Shown piece by piece: positions 25,603 through 34,450 of a stretch of 64,000 nucleotides of DNA. Numbering within the stretch: the first letter of the stretch is position 1; every line of letters begins with the position of its first letter. The position numbers and the translations under genes were made by a program. The notes under the pieces were generated by a model that did no database searches, was not told where the DNA came from, and saw only the letters and a list, made by a program, of their open reading frames with translations. This stretch comes from Lactococcus garvieae subsp. garvieae (GTDB taxonomy: Bacteria > Bacillota > Bacilli > Lactobacillales > Streptococcaceae), in assembly GCF_029024465.1 (NCBI RefSeq), contig NZ_CP118950.1, positions 930,001 to 994,000 of the forward strand, written 5' to 3'.

Positions 25603-25669
25603 CCTGAAGCAACTTGCGGATCCACGTTACGAATACTTTATTCGTTGGGTCAAAGGAGAGTGTTATCCG

Positions 25670-26062
25670 ATGGAATTACGGATTGAAATCAATGTGGAGA
25701 TGACAGACAAGATTGGCTGGCTTATGAAATCACGAATCAAGAAGAATTTGAAATTAAGCCAAGACATCGGTGTTCATGTGATCCTTGAAAAAGTCGAGCC
25801 AAGTAAAAAATACTTTCACAAGATCAAGTGGCTATTGAATGATATCTACGGTGTGAAAATTCCGCTCTCTAAATTTCAAAAGAAAAGTGATTCCGAGTGG
25901 TTTGATCTCAATATGGGCGATTGGGTCCGTTTGATTAGAGAAAAAAACAAAAATATTGACATTACGGAAGTAGAAGATAGGGAAGGTATTGATTTAGCCG
26001 ATAAATTAAAAATTGACAATCGACAAGGTTATTTTATAGACAAGCCTCATTATGAGAAATAG
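25670..26062 (+). CDS. Hypothetical protein
   Basis: A 130-residue soluble, charged protein; not recognised. The frame stays open upstream to 25575 without a start codon and reads protein-like (SLKQLADPRYEYFIRWVKGE), so the ORF may be the 3' part of a longer gene whose 5' end was lost at the junction that also truncated the GGDEF gene. SD AAGGAGAG lies ten bases before ATG 25670, so translation from there is possible. Confidence 0.5.
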   Translation: MELRIEINVEMTDKIGWLMKSRIKKNLKLSQDIGVHVILEKVEPSKKYFHKIKWLLNDIYGVKIPLSKFQKKSDSEWFDLNMGDWVRLIREKNKNIDITEVEDREGIDLADKLKIDNRQGYFIDKPHYEK

Positions 26063-26080
26063 CTTGTTCTATTTTTTTTT
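26057..26080 (+). terminator. Terminator
   Basis: AAATAG/CTATTT (26057-26062, 26069-26074) followed by a T-run. Confidence 0.65.
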
Positions 26081-26205
26081 GCTTAAATTAGTGCTTGAAA
26101 GTTGCATTATTTAGGAAAAAGAGTAGAATAGGTTTGAGCAAAACGATTTTAAAAAAAAGTGGCGCATCTCAGACAATAATTAATGAAAAAAGGACGAGTA
26201 CGGAA

Positions 26206-26652
26206 ATGACTGAAATGACTTTTGAAGAACGCTTAAAACAGCTTCGAAAGACTTATCTTGAAGGTGATAGTGAAGATAAGGAAGCTCAAGAGATGAATGC
26301 TTTCATGAGTTTATCAAAAGAAGATAAAATCAAAAAAATTCAAGCCCACTTAACAGAAATTGAAAATAAAAAAGAAGCTTTGGAAAGTACTCTCTCCAAT
26401 CAAACGGATGCCCTCTCTCGCGAGAATATTGAGCATCATCTGGAAGCATTGGCTGAGAAAAAAGAACTCATGCTTCAAAAATTAGAATACGTTAAAAAAG
26501 ATGAATTCAGTGCTGCAAAACGTGAACGCATCAAACGTCAGTTGGCAGAACTGGAATTTAAACGCTGTCGTCTACGCATGAATAATAAGGACTGTTCAAA
26601 GTTGGACAAGAAAATTCAAGAGAAACAAAGACGATTTAGAAATGATATTTAA
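26206..26652 (+). CDS. Hypothetical coiled-coil protein
   Basis: A 148-residue, highly charged, almost entirely helical protein (FEERLKQLRKTYLEGD, then repeated heptad-like EIENKKEALEST and LEALAEKKELMLQKL). No membrane segment or known motif. The frame is open from 26095 (TTG) but ATG 26206 has an AAAGGA SD and begins the structured part. It lies eight bases before the antiporter gene and probably shares its transcript. Confidence 0.55.
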   Translation: MTEMTFEERLKQLRKTYLEGDSEDKEAQEMNAFMSLSKEDKIKKIQAHLTEIENKKEALESTLSNQTDALSRENIEHHLEALAEKKELMLQKLEYVKKDEFSAAKRERIKRQLAELEFKRCRLRMNNKDCSKLDKKIQEKQRRFRNDI

Positions 26653-26660
26653 GGAGTTAT

Positions 26661-28719
26661 ATGCTTCAGTCTATCCTTCATGTGATCATTTTCTTGCTCG
26701 CATTAGTTTTTTCAAATGTTATCAATAAAATTTTCCCTAAGTTAGCCCTGCCTTTAGTGCAAGTTCTCATAGGGATTCTTTTTGGTTTTGGGGGAATTTC
26801 AGAATTTCTTCATGTTGAACCGGAATTCTTCCTCGGCTTCATCATTGCGCCGCTCTTGTTTCGAGAGAGTACAGAAGCAGAAGTGAAACGGATTGTTAAA
26901 CACCGACATTTGATTTTTGTGCTCATATTTCCGCTTGTTTTTGTTACTGCTCTGGGATTAGGCGGCATATTACATCTGTTCTACATGAGCATTCCTTTAG
27001 CCGCTTGTCTGGCTTTAGGAGCTGCGCTAGCCCCAACAGATGCAATTGCTGTGGGTACATTATCGACCCGTTTTGTGTTTCCTCAAAGAATCATGAATAT
27101 CTTACAGGGCGAAGGACTCTTTAACGATGCATCCGGTATCGTATCCTTCCAAATTGCTGTACTTGCACTTGTGACAGGGACTTTTTCTTTACCGCAAGCG
27201 ACACTTAATTTGGTACTGTCCATTATAGGGGGGCTTTGCGATTGGTATTGGGCTTTCGATTTTAAAAAATAAAATCTTAGAAATTCTTGATGATGTTGAT
27301 GCGCGTGATGTCAGTGGCTATCTGATGTTGGAGTTCGTTATGCCGCTTGCGGCATTTGCTTTGGCCGAAGTTTTGCATGTTTCGGGAATCATCGCCGTTG
27401 TTGTTGCTGGTATCTTCCAGTCCAATGGTTTTAGGCCGACTACTGTGTTTGATGCACAAGTCACGCGGGTCAAAAATAGTGTATGGGAAACGATTGTGTT
27501 CATGTTGAATTCCAGTGTCTTTATCTTCCTTGGAATTGAGTTACATAGTCTTGTTTTCCCTTTCCTTTTTGATCGGACATATTCTGTTTTTTGGCTGGTT
27601 TTTGTCGTACTGCTCTTGACTTTCGCCCTATTTTTCCTAAGGTTTTTAATCTTATTGACTTATTATTTGGTAACCGTCAAAGATAAGGGAGAAATCTTTC
27701 ACTCCTATTGGAGCGAACTGTTATTGTTGACCTTTTCTGGCACCAAAGGTACGGTTTCCATTGCGACCATACTCCTTTTACCTCAGCTTGCTGATAATAC
27801 GAACAATTTATTAATCTTTTTTTGCGCCTCAGTTACTGGACTAAGCTTTCTTGTGAGCTTGCTGGCCTTGCCTTACTTTGCGGTTGAGAAAAAACGCACG
27901 GTCAATAATTTGACCGTCATCGCAATTTTAGGTGATGTTGTGCAAGAATTACGGGAAAGAGTTACCGAAAAAGCACAAAATGGCTACCATCTTGTGATTG
28001 CCGATTATCAAAATCGGATTCAGAAGCTTATTGTAGAGCAGGAAAGTGCTGGAATTACAGAAAATTTTAACACTTTGCAATTATTAATTATCCGTGTAGA
28101 AATTGAAGGGCTGGAAGATGCGTTGGAAAAAGAGAAAATCTCAATGCGCACCTATCGTACCTACCACCGCTATATCCATACTTTGGAGCAAGATTTGGCA
28201 CATGACTTGGTTTCGAGTATTCAGTTTGCCCAAGTGGTTACTTTGCGCGCTTTAAAGGTTCTAAAAACGCGTATTTCCCGGTTCGACTTTCAATTTTCCC
28301 GTCCAAAAGTCGAAGACATGGAAGAAACGCGTCAAGAGATTAGTAACCTTTACTTAGACAATACAGAACTTGTTCTTGAACTTTTGGAAAATTTAGGATC
28401 AATTTATAATGCACAGCTTGTTGACTTTCTCCAAGCAGAGCGCTTCCGTCAAGCGGAACATATTGCACAAGGAAATTGGAACTATGTCAATGGATTTCGT
28501 GTAGCTACGGAATTGACGAATATAGAAGAATTGATGGAAGCCTATTATTTAGAGCGTAAGGTGATTTTTGAATATGAGCATACAGGACGAATTGCCCTTA
28601 ATGAAGCTAAAAAATTGCGTCAAACAGTTAATCTTTTGGAGGAATATGCCTTAGCAAGCGACCATCGCTCTTTCCTTTACGATTTATTTGAGTTTCGTAA
28701 AAAAAGAAAAAGAAAATAA
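26661..28719 (+). pseudogene. Na+/H+ antiporter (NhaP/CPA1), frameshifted
   Basis: Two reading frames make up one CPA1 antiporter of about 685 residues. Frame 1 (26661-27272) holds the first helices, including ALAPTDAIAVG and GEGLFNDASG; frame 2 (to 28719) holds the rest and a long cytoplasmic C-terminal region. Continuity is restored by removing one G from the six-G run at 27228-27233: the reading then goes IIGGFAIGIGLSIL and on to DVSGYLMLEFVMP. Organisation equals the intact paralogue at 52451-54400. It could be a real null allele, a phase-variable homopolymer or a sequencing error. Confidence 0.85.
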
Positions 28720-28744
28720 AAAGCGTGTGAGCGCTCTTTTTTTT
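28719..28744 (+). terminator. Terminator after the antiporter
   Basis: A-rich arm with AGCG pairing to CGCT and a run of eight T. Confidence 0.6.
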
Positions 28745-28772
28745 GACCAAAAATAATTTTTTGTGATATAAT
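28743..28772 (+). promoter_or_regulatory. ribU promoter
   Basis: TTGACC (28743-28748), 18-bp spacer, extended -10 TGATATAAT (28764-28772); transcription should begin at the riboswitch 5' edge. Confidence 0.7.
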
Positions 28773-28778
28773 AAACTT

Positions 28779-28888
28779 ATCTTCAGGGCACCGTGAAATT
28801 CGGGACCGGCGGTTAAAGTCCGCGAAGCTGAAAAGCTTGATGTGGTGGAATTCCACAACCGACAGTAAAGTCTGGATGGGAGAAGAAT
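28779..28888 (+). ncRNA. FMN riboswitch (RFN element)
   Basis: All conserved RFN blocks are present in order: ATCTTCAGGGCA, GTGAAATTC, GACCGGCGGT, AGTCCGCGA, GGTGGAATTCC, ACCGACAGT, AGTCTGGATGGGAGAAGA; the ends TATCTTC/GAAGAATA form P1. It should switch off ribU when FMN is high. A GGTTGTG at 28912-28918 is complementary to CACAACC inside the aptamer (28854-28860) and may be part of the switching platform. Confidence 0.95.
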
Positions 28889-28990
28889 AAGAAATAAGAC
28901 CAGCTCTTTTTGGGTTGTGTCCGTTTTCGCCAATATTCAAAAACTCCCTTCAAAATGAAGAAATATTATTTTCTATTTTGGAGGTTTTTC

Positions 28991-29575
28991 GTGTCAAATT
29001 CAAAAACACGTCGACTCACACTTATCGCAATGCTCAGTGCAATTTCTTTTGTACTGTCCTACCCAATGTTCCAATTTCCTTTGGTGCCAAGTGCAAGCTT
29101 TTTAAAGATTGACTTTACAATCTTGCCTATTCTGATTGGATTATTTATGCTTGGCTTGAGCAGTGCCTTTGCCATTCTTATCATTCGTTCGCTTTTGTGG
29201 TTACTTTTAAATAGTGACGGAGTGAATACTTATATTGGTTTACCAATGAACATCATAGCAGTCAGTGTCTTTGTACTGGTGCTTTGGTTCTTTCTCCGCC
29301 ATAGATTTAGCTTACGTAACTATATTATGGCAACCATTTTGGGGACGTTATCTTTGACCGTGGTACAGGTGGTTCTTAACTATGTGTACGCTATACCACT
29401 CTACTCAATGTTCGCTCACTTTGATATTGCAACAATGTTCCCTGGTGGTATTTCAGCTTATATTGGTGTCGTTGTTGTCTTTAATATTTTACAAGGTCTC
29501 ATATTTGCAGGAAGCTTTGCTTTGCTGTACTGGGCTCTTCGTGGATCAAAAGCCATCAAATTTATTAACGCTTAA
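28991..29575 (+). CDS. ribU: Riboflavin ECF-transporter S component
   Basis: A 194-residue, six-helix membrane protein of the RibU family, with SKTRRLTLIAMLSAISFVLS, FPLVPSASFLKIDFTILP and the conserved DGVNTYIGLPMNI segment. It binds riboflavin and works with the shared ECF energising module encoded elsewhere. GTG 28991 has a perfect SD (TTTTGGAGG, seven bases away); the ATG at 28955 in the same frame has none. Control by the FMN riboswitch upstream confirms the assignment. Confidence 0.93.
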   Translation: MSNSKTRRLTLIAMLSAISFVLSYPMFQFPLVPSASFLKIDFTILPILIGLFMLGLSSAFAILIIRSLLWLLLNSDGVNTYIGLPMNIIAVSVFVLVLWFFLRHRFSLRNYIMATILGTLSLTVVQVVLNYVYAIPLYSMFAHFDIATMFPGGISAYIGVVVVFNILQGLIFAGSFALLYWALRGSKAIKFINA

Positions 29576-29616
29576 ACAGAAAATAGAGCCTATCACTAAG
29601 GCCAAAACCAAAGACA

Positions 29617-29650
29617 AAATGATCATGACTTCGTCAGTGGTCATTTTTTT
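29617..29650 (+). terminator. Terminator after ribU
   Basis: AAATGATCATGAC pairs with GTCAGTGGTCATTT around a TTC loop and runs into seven T. Confidence 0.85.
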
Positions 29651-29671
29651 GATTTTTCTTTCACTTGCCTC

Positions 29672-29700
29672 TTGCATTTAAAAAAAACATCTGTTATAAT
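29672..29700 (+). promoter_or_regulatory. rplJL promoter
   Basis: TTGCAT (29672-29677), 17-bp spacer, TATAAT (29695-29700) with TG at the extended position: a strong promoter suited to ribosomal protein genes. Confidence 0.8.
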
Positions 29701-29704
29701 AATG

Positions 29705-29835
29705 GAAGTTCTGAAAAGGACTGACCGAAGACAGTTGGGGACATAAGTCATAAGCATCCAACCGAGGACAAACATTTTAAACAATGATTGAACTCTCTAT
29801 GTCTTTTGGTCGTGGGGATTTTTATTTGTAAAAAT
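29705..29835 (+). ncRNA. L10 leader RNA
   Basis: The 160-base leader before rplJ has the layout of the L10(L12)4 autoregulatory leader of Firmicutes: kink-turn-like stem with GGACTGACCGAAGACAG, a long hairpin and a terminator-like GGTCGTGGGGATTTTTAT near its end. L10 binding would reduce expression of rplJ-rplL. Confidence 0.7.
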
Positions 29836-29867
29836 TCTTACGAACAAAATAAAATGGAGGTAAACAA

Positions 29868-30383
29868 ATGAGCGATTACAAAGTAAACGAAGCAACTATT
29901 GCTAAGAAAGCTGAGTTGGTTGACGTATTTGCAGAAAAATTCGAAGCTGCGACATCTATCGTTGTTGCAAGCTCACGTGGTTTAACTGTAGAACAAGACA
30001 CTCAACTTCGTAAAGAGTTGCGTGAAGCCGGTGTGGAATTCAAAGTTGTTAAAAACTCAATCTTGCGTCGTGCAGCTGAAAAAGCTGGACTCGAAGGTTT
30101 GAACGACAGCTTCGTAGGCCCATCAGTAGTAGCTATCTCAAACGAAGATGCTATTGCCCCTGCTAAAATTTTGAGCGAGTTTGCTAAAACAGCAGACAAA
30201 CTTGAAATCAAAGCTGGTGTTATCGAAGGAAAAGTTACAAGCAAAGAAGAAGTTGCAGCTATTGCATCTCTTCCAAGCCGCGACGGTCTTCTTTCTATGC
30301 TTCTTTCAGTGCTTCAAGCACCTGTCCGCAACGTGGCTCTCGCAGTCAAAGCTGTTGCAGAAAAAGAAGAATCAGCTGCTTAA
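29868..30383 (+). CDS. rplJ: 50S ribosomal protein L10
   Basis: A 171-residue ribosomal stalk base protein. Typical features are [35 protein letters not shown] and the C-terminal helix that binds L7/L12 dimers, ending in an acidic-alanine tail. SD GGAGG precedes ATG 29868. First gene of the rplJ-rplL operon, behind an L10 leader. Confidence 0.98.
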   Translation: MSDYKVNEATIAKKAELVDVFAEKFEAATSIVVASSRGLTVEQDTQLRKELREAGVEFKVVKNSILRRAAEKAGLEGLNDSFVGPSVVAISNEDAIAPAKILSEFAKTADKLEIKAGVIEGKVTSKEEVAAIASLPSRDGLLSMLLSVLQAPVRNVALAVKAVAEKEESAA

Positions 30384-30461
30384 TTCCATATGGAAGAACA
30401 GTAAGCAAATTTTATATCGGCGGATTTACGCAACAAACTAAAATTTACTAGGAGAATCAAA

Positions 30462-30827
30462 ATGGCATTGAACATTGAAAACATCGTTGCTGAACTTGAA
30501 ACAGCAACAATCCTCGAACTCTCTGAGCTCGTTAAAGCAATCGAAGAAAAATTTGACGTAACTGCAGCTGCTCCTGTAGCAGTAGCAGCTGCTGGCGGCG
30601 AAGCTGCAGCAGAAAAAGATTCATTTGACGTTGAATTGACAGCAGCAGGCGACAAAAAAGTTGCTACAATCAAAGCTGTTCGTGAAATCACTGGTCTTGG
30701 CTTGAAAGAAGCTAAAGAACTCGTTGATGGCGCACCAACAATGATCAAAGAAGGCGTTGCAACTGCAGAAGCTGAAGAAATCAAAGCTAAATTGGAAGAA
30801 GCTGGTGCTTCAATCACACTTAAATAA
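30462..30827 (+). CDS. rplL: 50S ribosomal protein L7/L12
   Basis: A 121-residue stalk protein: N-terminal dimerisation helices ([20 protein letters not shown]), Ala-rich hinge (about 37-50) and the factor-binding C-terminal domain with [27 protein letters not shown]. It sits 78 bases after rplJ, and a terminator follows. Confidence 0.98.
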   Translation: MALNIENIVAELETATILELSELVKAIEEKFDVTAAAPVAVAAAGGEAAAEKDSFDVELTAAGDKKVATIKAVREITGLGLKEAKELVDGAPTMIKEGVATAEAEEIKAKLEEAGASITLK

Positions 30828-30881
30828 TCATTTAAGTTCAATTTAGATGCAAAAATCCAAGTTTTTGGATAAGATTGCAAT

Positions 30882-30913
30882 AAAAAACAGCCATTATTGG
30901 CTGTTTTTTTTTT
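30882..30913 (+). terminator. Terminator of rplJL
   Basis: AAAAAACAGCC/GGCTGTTTTTT around an ATTATT loop with a long T-run. Confidence 0.92.
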
Positions 30914-31037
30914 CTATATTTATGGTGGATATGGACGACATAGTCCAAATATTCCCTTGTATTTCTGCGTAAGAAATTATATTTTTGTTATACTAGATTT
31001 ATAATAGAAACTGGCTCAAATATAAGAAGGAGTGAAT

Positions 31038-31712
31038 ATGATTGATAAATATGACCTGCCCAAAGAAGAGTTACTTACTTTACTTGTGGAGGAATCCAAG
31101 TTAGCACCACAACACCAACTGCCAGGTGAAGAGATTGAGGGGGTGAATGTTACCATGCAGTTTTTGCGTGATGAAACTGGTCAAGTGCGTTATCTTCCGC
31201 GCCGTAAAGTGATGGGTTATGATCTTGATGGCGTTATTTTTTCTATGAAGAAAGCCATTGAATGTACCAATCAAAAGTTAGGGACCAACTTAAATATTGA
31301 AACGATGGAAGCTATTGATTATGAATTAATCTACTATGCAACAATGGATGAAGATATTCAGCGAAAAATTATAAGAGAAAGTACCCCAAACCGTAAGATG
31401 GTAGAAGATTTAGCAGAAGAACATTTGAATGGAGCAGAAATAGTACTGATTACAGCGCGTCATGTTTCTTATGCTAAAGAGACGATTGAATCGCTTAATC
31501 GATTCGGTATTTACTATGACAAAATTTATTTTACTGAAGAGAAACTGCCGTTAATTATCGGCTTGGACATTGACTGGTTCTATGATGACAAACCGGAAAC
31601 AATCGCCGCCATTAAAAATCATAAGGTACGCACCAAAGCTGTCCTTGTCTCAGCACCCTATAATCGTGGGGCCACAGATTATGACTATCGCTATAAAGTA
31701 GGACTTGAGTAG
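31038..31712 (+). CDS. HAD-superfamily 5'-nucleotidase-like protein
   Basis: A 224-residue protein with an N-terminal extension of about 55 residues, then HAD motif I GYDLDGVIF, motif II VLITARH and motif III/IV DWFYDDKPETI. This pattern resembles the 5'(3')-deoxyribonucleotidase/YqfW-like branch. ATG 31038 has SD AGAAGGAG; the in-frame GTG 31032 is too close to it. Substrate not determinable. Confidence 0.75.
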   Translation: MIDKYDLPKEELLTLLVEESKLAPQHQLPGEEIEGVNVTMQFLRDETGQVRYLPRRKVMGYDLDGVIFSMKKAIECTNQKLGTNLNIETMEAIDYELIYYATMDEDIQRKIIRESTPNRKMVEDLAEEHLNGAEIVLITARHVSYAKETIESLNRFGIYYDKIYFTEEKLPLIIGLDIDWFYDDKPETIAAIKNHKVRTKAVLVSAPYNRGATDYDYRYKVGLE

Positions 31713-31776
31713 CAGAGTAAAAATCAACACAACAAAAAGCTACGCAACCTTGAAAAATGGAGCAGGTTTTATGTGT

Positions 31777-31952
31777 TCAAATTTTCGCCTCTGTTACAGA
31801 CCAGATATATCCTGAAGGGTCTTCGATATTAATGACACGTTGCCCATGAGCGATGAAGGAAGGATTTTCAGGCGTGCCTGGAGCAACGACATGTCCGCCA
31901 TTGTCTAATGCTAGCATTGAAGTTTTGTCAATGTTTCTCACATAGATTTGAA
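31777..31952 (-). pseudogene. C-terminal remnant of a VOC/glyoxalase-family protein
   Basis: On the minus strand the frame reads IYVRNIDKTSMLALDNGG then HVVAPG, PSFIAHGQRVINIEDPSGY and ends IWSVTEAK, which is the second half of a VOC-superfamily domain. The N-terminal half is absent: the frame meets UvrA-like sequence of the opposite strand at about 31942-31952, a deletion or rearrangement junction. Confidence 0.65.
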
Positions 31953-32274
31953 GAATGTATCGCTTGAAATCCCCAAGAAGAAAATTACTGTCTTTACTGG
32001 TGTTTCAGGCTCTGGGAAATACAGCCTTGTTTTGATACACTTGCCGATGAATCACAACGCCTCTTAAATGAAACCTTGCCTGCACCTGTCTGACATTAGC
32101 CGTCTGATGAAGATTATGAATCATTTTGTTGAGCAAGGCAATACCTTGATCGTGATTGAACATCAGTTAGATATCATTCGTCAGGCGGACTGGACTGGAT
32201 TATTGATAGAGGTCCAGAGGGTGAATCAGCAGGTGGCGAAGTGATTTACGCAGGACCGTCCGCTGGATTACGAA
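31942..32274 (+). pseudogene. Decayed UvrA-paralogue ATPase gene
   Basis: Fragments in shifting frames: DLKNVSLEIPKKKITVFTG with Walker A GVSGSGKYS (normally GKSS), then DTLADESQRLLNET after a one-base shift near 32028, then LSDISRLMKIMNHFVEQGN, TLIVIEHQLDIIRQADW and, after another shift, WIIDRGPEGESAGGEVIYAGP. The central several hundred residues between the Walker A and C-terminal signature regions are gone. This is clearly a remnant of a UvrA-like excinuclease paralogue, not a working gene. Confidence 0.8.
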
Positions 32275-32323
32275 ATTGTTCAGCTTCACTTACTGCCCAA
32301 TATATCTAATAGGAGACATAAAG

Positions 32324-32659
32324 ATGTTACAAGTTATTCTGCATATTGATGAAAACCACAAATGGAACACACTCCTCTCTAATGTAAAGAATCTCAAAGA
32401 GTGGCTCACTCAGAATAAAGAACCAGGAAAGATTGAGATTTTAGTGAATAGAGAAGCAGTAGAAATGGCACTCAAGACCTCATCAGTGGATCTTGCGGAA
32501 GTCCTCAAAAGAGACGTCAAAGTTGCCGTTTGCCAAAATTCTTTAAACATGAGAGGCTACAAAGAAGAAGAGTTACAAGAAGGCTGCACAGTTGTACCTG
32601 CTGGTATTGTAGAACTCGTTCAAAAACAGAACTCGGGTTTTGCTTATGTTAAACCATGA
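32324..32659 (+). CDS. DsrE/DsrF-like small protein
   Basis: A 111-residue protein of the DsrE fold (VILHIDENHKWNTLLSNV, then KIEILVNREAVEMAL and VAVCQNSLNMRGY with a single Cys near residue 80). Some family members carry sulfur on such a Cys; others have unknown roles. SD AGGAGA precedes ATG 32324; the frame is open upstream only into the pseudogene. Ends with a terminator. Confidence 0.75.
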   Translation: MLQVILHIDENHKWNTLLSNVKNLKEWLTQNKEPGKIEILVNREAVEMALKTSSVDLAEVLKRDVKVAVCQNSLNMRGYKEEELQEGCTVVPAGIVELVQKQNSGFAYVKP

Positions 32660-32683
32660 TGCATTTTAGTTTCAATATAGAAC

Positions 32684-32720
32684 ATAAAATCATCCCCGAT
32701 TATTGGGATGATTTTATTTT
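32684..32720 (+). terminator. Terminator after the DsrE-like gene
   Basis: ATAAAATCATCCC/GGGATGATTTTAT (32684-32696, 32705-32717). Confidence 0.85.
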
Positions 32721-32749
32721 TTATGAAGCTATGGAGTATATTTTAATTA

Positions 32750-32776
32750 AAAAAAAGACCTCCTATGAGATCTTTC
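32750..32776 (-). terminator. Terminator of the lipoprotein gene
   Basis: AAAGACCTC/GAGATCTTT (32754-32762, 32767-32775) with one mismatch; on the minus strand it is followed by a run of T. Confidence 0.65.
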
Positions 32777-32785
32777 ATTTTTTAA

Positions 32786-33946
32786 TTATTCAGCAGTTTT
32801 CACAGCAACTTCGCCTGAAACTTTAAATTGGTTAGCAGCATCCAATGCTTTATATGCGTCCAATTGTTCTTGAGTTGCGAAGTAAAGATTACCATTGATT
32901 TCAGATGGGATTGTTTTGCCATCTGTACCTTTCATATCGCGAGCTTTGATAGATGCATTTTCTGCAACGTATACATCACCTTTAATATTACCGCCCTCGA
33001 GGTCAAAGCCAGGAGATTTAATGATCAAACGTTTTGTAGTCAAAGTAAATGAATCTGTTACTTGGTGTTTGTCATTTTGTGCGATCAATGCCAATGTACG
33101 TTGAATTTGACCGTTCTCATTCATGAAGATACCATCTACAGTAATATCTTTATCAGCCGCATCAATGTCTGATTTACCAGATACTAACCAAGCACCTTTA
33201 GCGCTCAATCCTGAAGCCAAAACATCAGCCGCATCTGTACCTGTTGTTGCACCAGTTTGAGTATCAGGTCCGTTGCCTTCAAATTCGTGAGTAACTTCAC
33301 CGTGTTCACCAATAGTGATTGCACCCATAGGGAATTCAAGTACTTTACCTTCTACAACTTTAGTTTCACCTGTTACTTTTGGTTTTTGCTCTTCAGGAAG
33401 TTTATTATAAGCATCCATGAGATCTTGGCTAGCAAAAGTCAAGTTACCGTCGATAGTTGCTTTTCCATCAACACCTTTACCATTTTGGGCACCAAATCCA
33501 GGTGCGAATACTGCCACATCACCTTTAATTGTACCGTTAGAAAGCTTGAAACCTGGGGATTTTACTTCAACTTTATCAACAGTTAAAGTGTAACGGTCAG
33601 TCACAACATGGTTATCATCTTGCGCGTAAGCTGCCAGTTTACGAGTGATTTGGTTTTTGCTAGCGTAAACACCCTCAACAGTTAAAGTTTTACCTGAAGC
33701 ATCCATGTCTTTTGTGATCGCTGCTAACCATGAACCGTTTTTAGACAATCCTTTTTGTAAATCTTCAAAACTGTTTGCTCCAGCAGTTGCTCCTGTGAAG
33801 GCATCAGCTGATTTACTGCTGTCAGATTGTTCAGTTTTCGCATCGTTATTGCCTTTTGCTGAGTCATTGTTGTTGCCACATGCTGCAAGCAAGAAGATTG
33901 AAGCTGCTGACAAAGTTACGATTGAAGCCAATTTAGTGGTTTTCAT
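32786..33946 (-). CDS. Lipoprotein with a tandemly duplicated domain
   Basis: A 386-residue surface lipoprotein: signal peptide with lipobox LLAAC (Cys23), a Ser/Asp/Asn-rich linker, then two copies of one domain (about 50-205 and 230-386). The copies share LSKNGSWLAA / LSAKGAWLVS, VTDRYTLTVDKVEVKSPGF / VTDSFTLTTKRLIIKSPGF, GTIKGDV / GNIKGDV and IDGNLTFASQDLMDAY / INGNLYFATQEQLDAY. I do not recognise the domain. Upstream lies an extended -10 promoter with a cre-like site in the leader, so CcpA control is likely. Confidence 0.85.
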   Translation of the reverse strand: MKTTKLASIVTLSAASIFLLAACGNNNDSAKGNNDAKTEQSDSSKSADAFTGATAGANSFEDLQKGLSKNGSWLAAITKDMDASGKTLTVEGVYASKNQITRKLAAYAQDDNHVVTDRYTLTVDKVEVKSPGFKLSNGTIKGDVAVFAPGFGAQNGKGVDGKATIDGNLTFASQDLMDAYNKLPEEQKPKVTGETKVVEGKVLEFPMGAITIGEHGEVTHEFEGNGPDTQTGATTGTDAADVLASGLSAKGAWLVSGKSDIDAADKDITVDGIFMNENGQIQRTLALIAQNDKHQVTDSFTLTTKRLIIKSPGFDLEGGNIKGDVYVAENASIKARDMKGTDGKTIPSEINGNLYFATQEQLDAYKALDAANQFKVSGEVAVKTAE

Positions 33947-33986
33947 TTAGTTTCTCCTAAATAGTAAATTTGTATGGGTCTGTTTT

Positions 33987-34000
33987 TGAAATCGTTCGCA
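33987..34000 (-). promoter_or_regulatory. cre-like site in the lipoprotein leader
   Basis: TGAAATCGTTCGCA (plus strand) matches TGWAAnCGnTnWCA at 13 of 14 positions and lies just downstream of the predicted start of the lipoprotein transcript. Confidence 0.55.
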
Positions 34001-34015
34001 AACCCTGATAACTTA

Positions 34016-34024
34016 ATTTTACCA
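34016..34024 (-). promoter_or_regulatory. Extended -10 of the lipoprotein gene
   Basis: On the minus strand TGGTAAAAT; leader length about 63 bases to ATG at 33946, which has SD AGGAGA. Confidence 0.5.
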
Positions 34025-34162
34025 TAAAAAATTAAAGATGCAAGAAATTGCCGGATTTTTCACAAAAAAAAATTTCCGGATTTAAATTTTTAAAAGAGTT
34101 GTTGGATAGTGATAAAATATTCTCTTAGTGATTTTAAGTGAAAGAGATGTGTTTGTTTATAC

Positions 34163-34438
34163 ATGGACGTGTTCTCAAATTTCTTTTTCCATTTTGTTAT
34201 AAAAACAAAGAAACAGATGTTATACTTCACTTCACTCCTTAAATTTAGGGCTGTTAGTGGAGCAGTATTTGCCTCACAGACTACTTTATCTGGATCAACA
34301 CAGGAAATGCGCACAATACACAAGAAGAAATAAATGCAGCAGAGATATAAGGAGGATTTAGAAATCGTTCAGTACGACTTGACGGCGGGTAAACATTATT
34401 TAATGGAAAGTGACCCTTTCTTTCAATTATCAAAATAG
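34163..34438 (+). other. Two abutting tiny ORFs of doubtful status
   Basis: ORF 34163-34333 (56 codons, MDVFSNFFFHF...) is followed at once by ATG 34334, whose frame runs 34 codons to 34438 (MQQRYKEDLEIVQYDLTA...). Neither has a good SD; AAGGAGG lies inside the second. They may be remnants of a lost gene. Nothing else is recognisable between the lipoprotein promoter and 34450. Confidence 0.25.
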
Positions 34439-34450
34439 AAGCGAGAGGCG

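Noticed and set aside
31942-32274. Functional uvrA-like gene
   Set aside because: Central domains missing, at least two frameshifts and an altered Walker A motif.
34090-34323. 77-codon minus-strand ORF
   Set aside because: No SD, no recognisable motif and it overlaps other short open frames in AT-rich DNA; likely chance.
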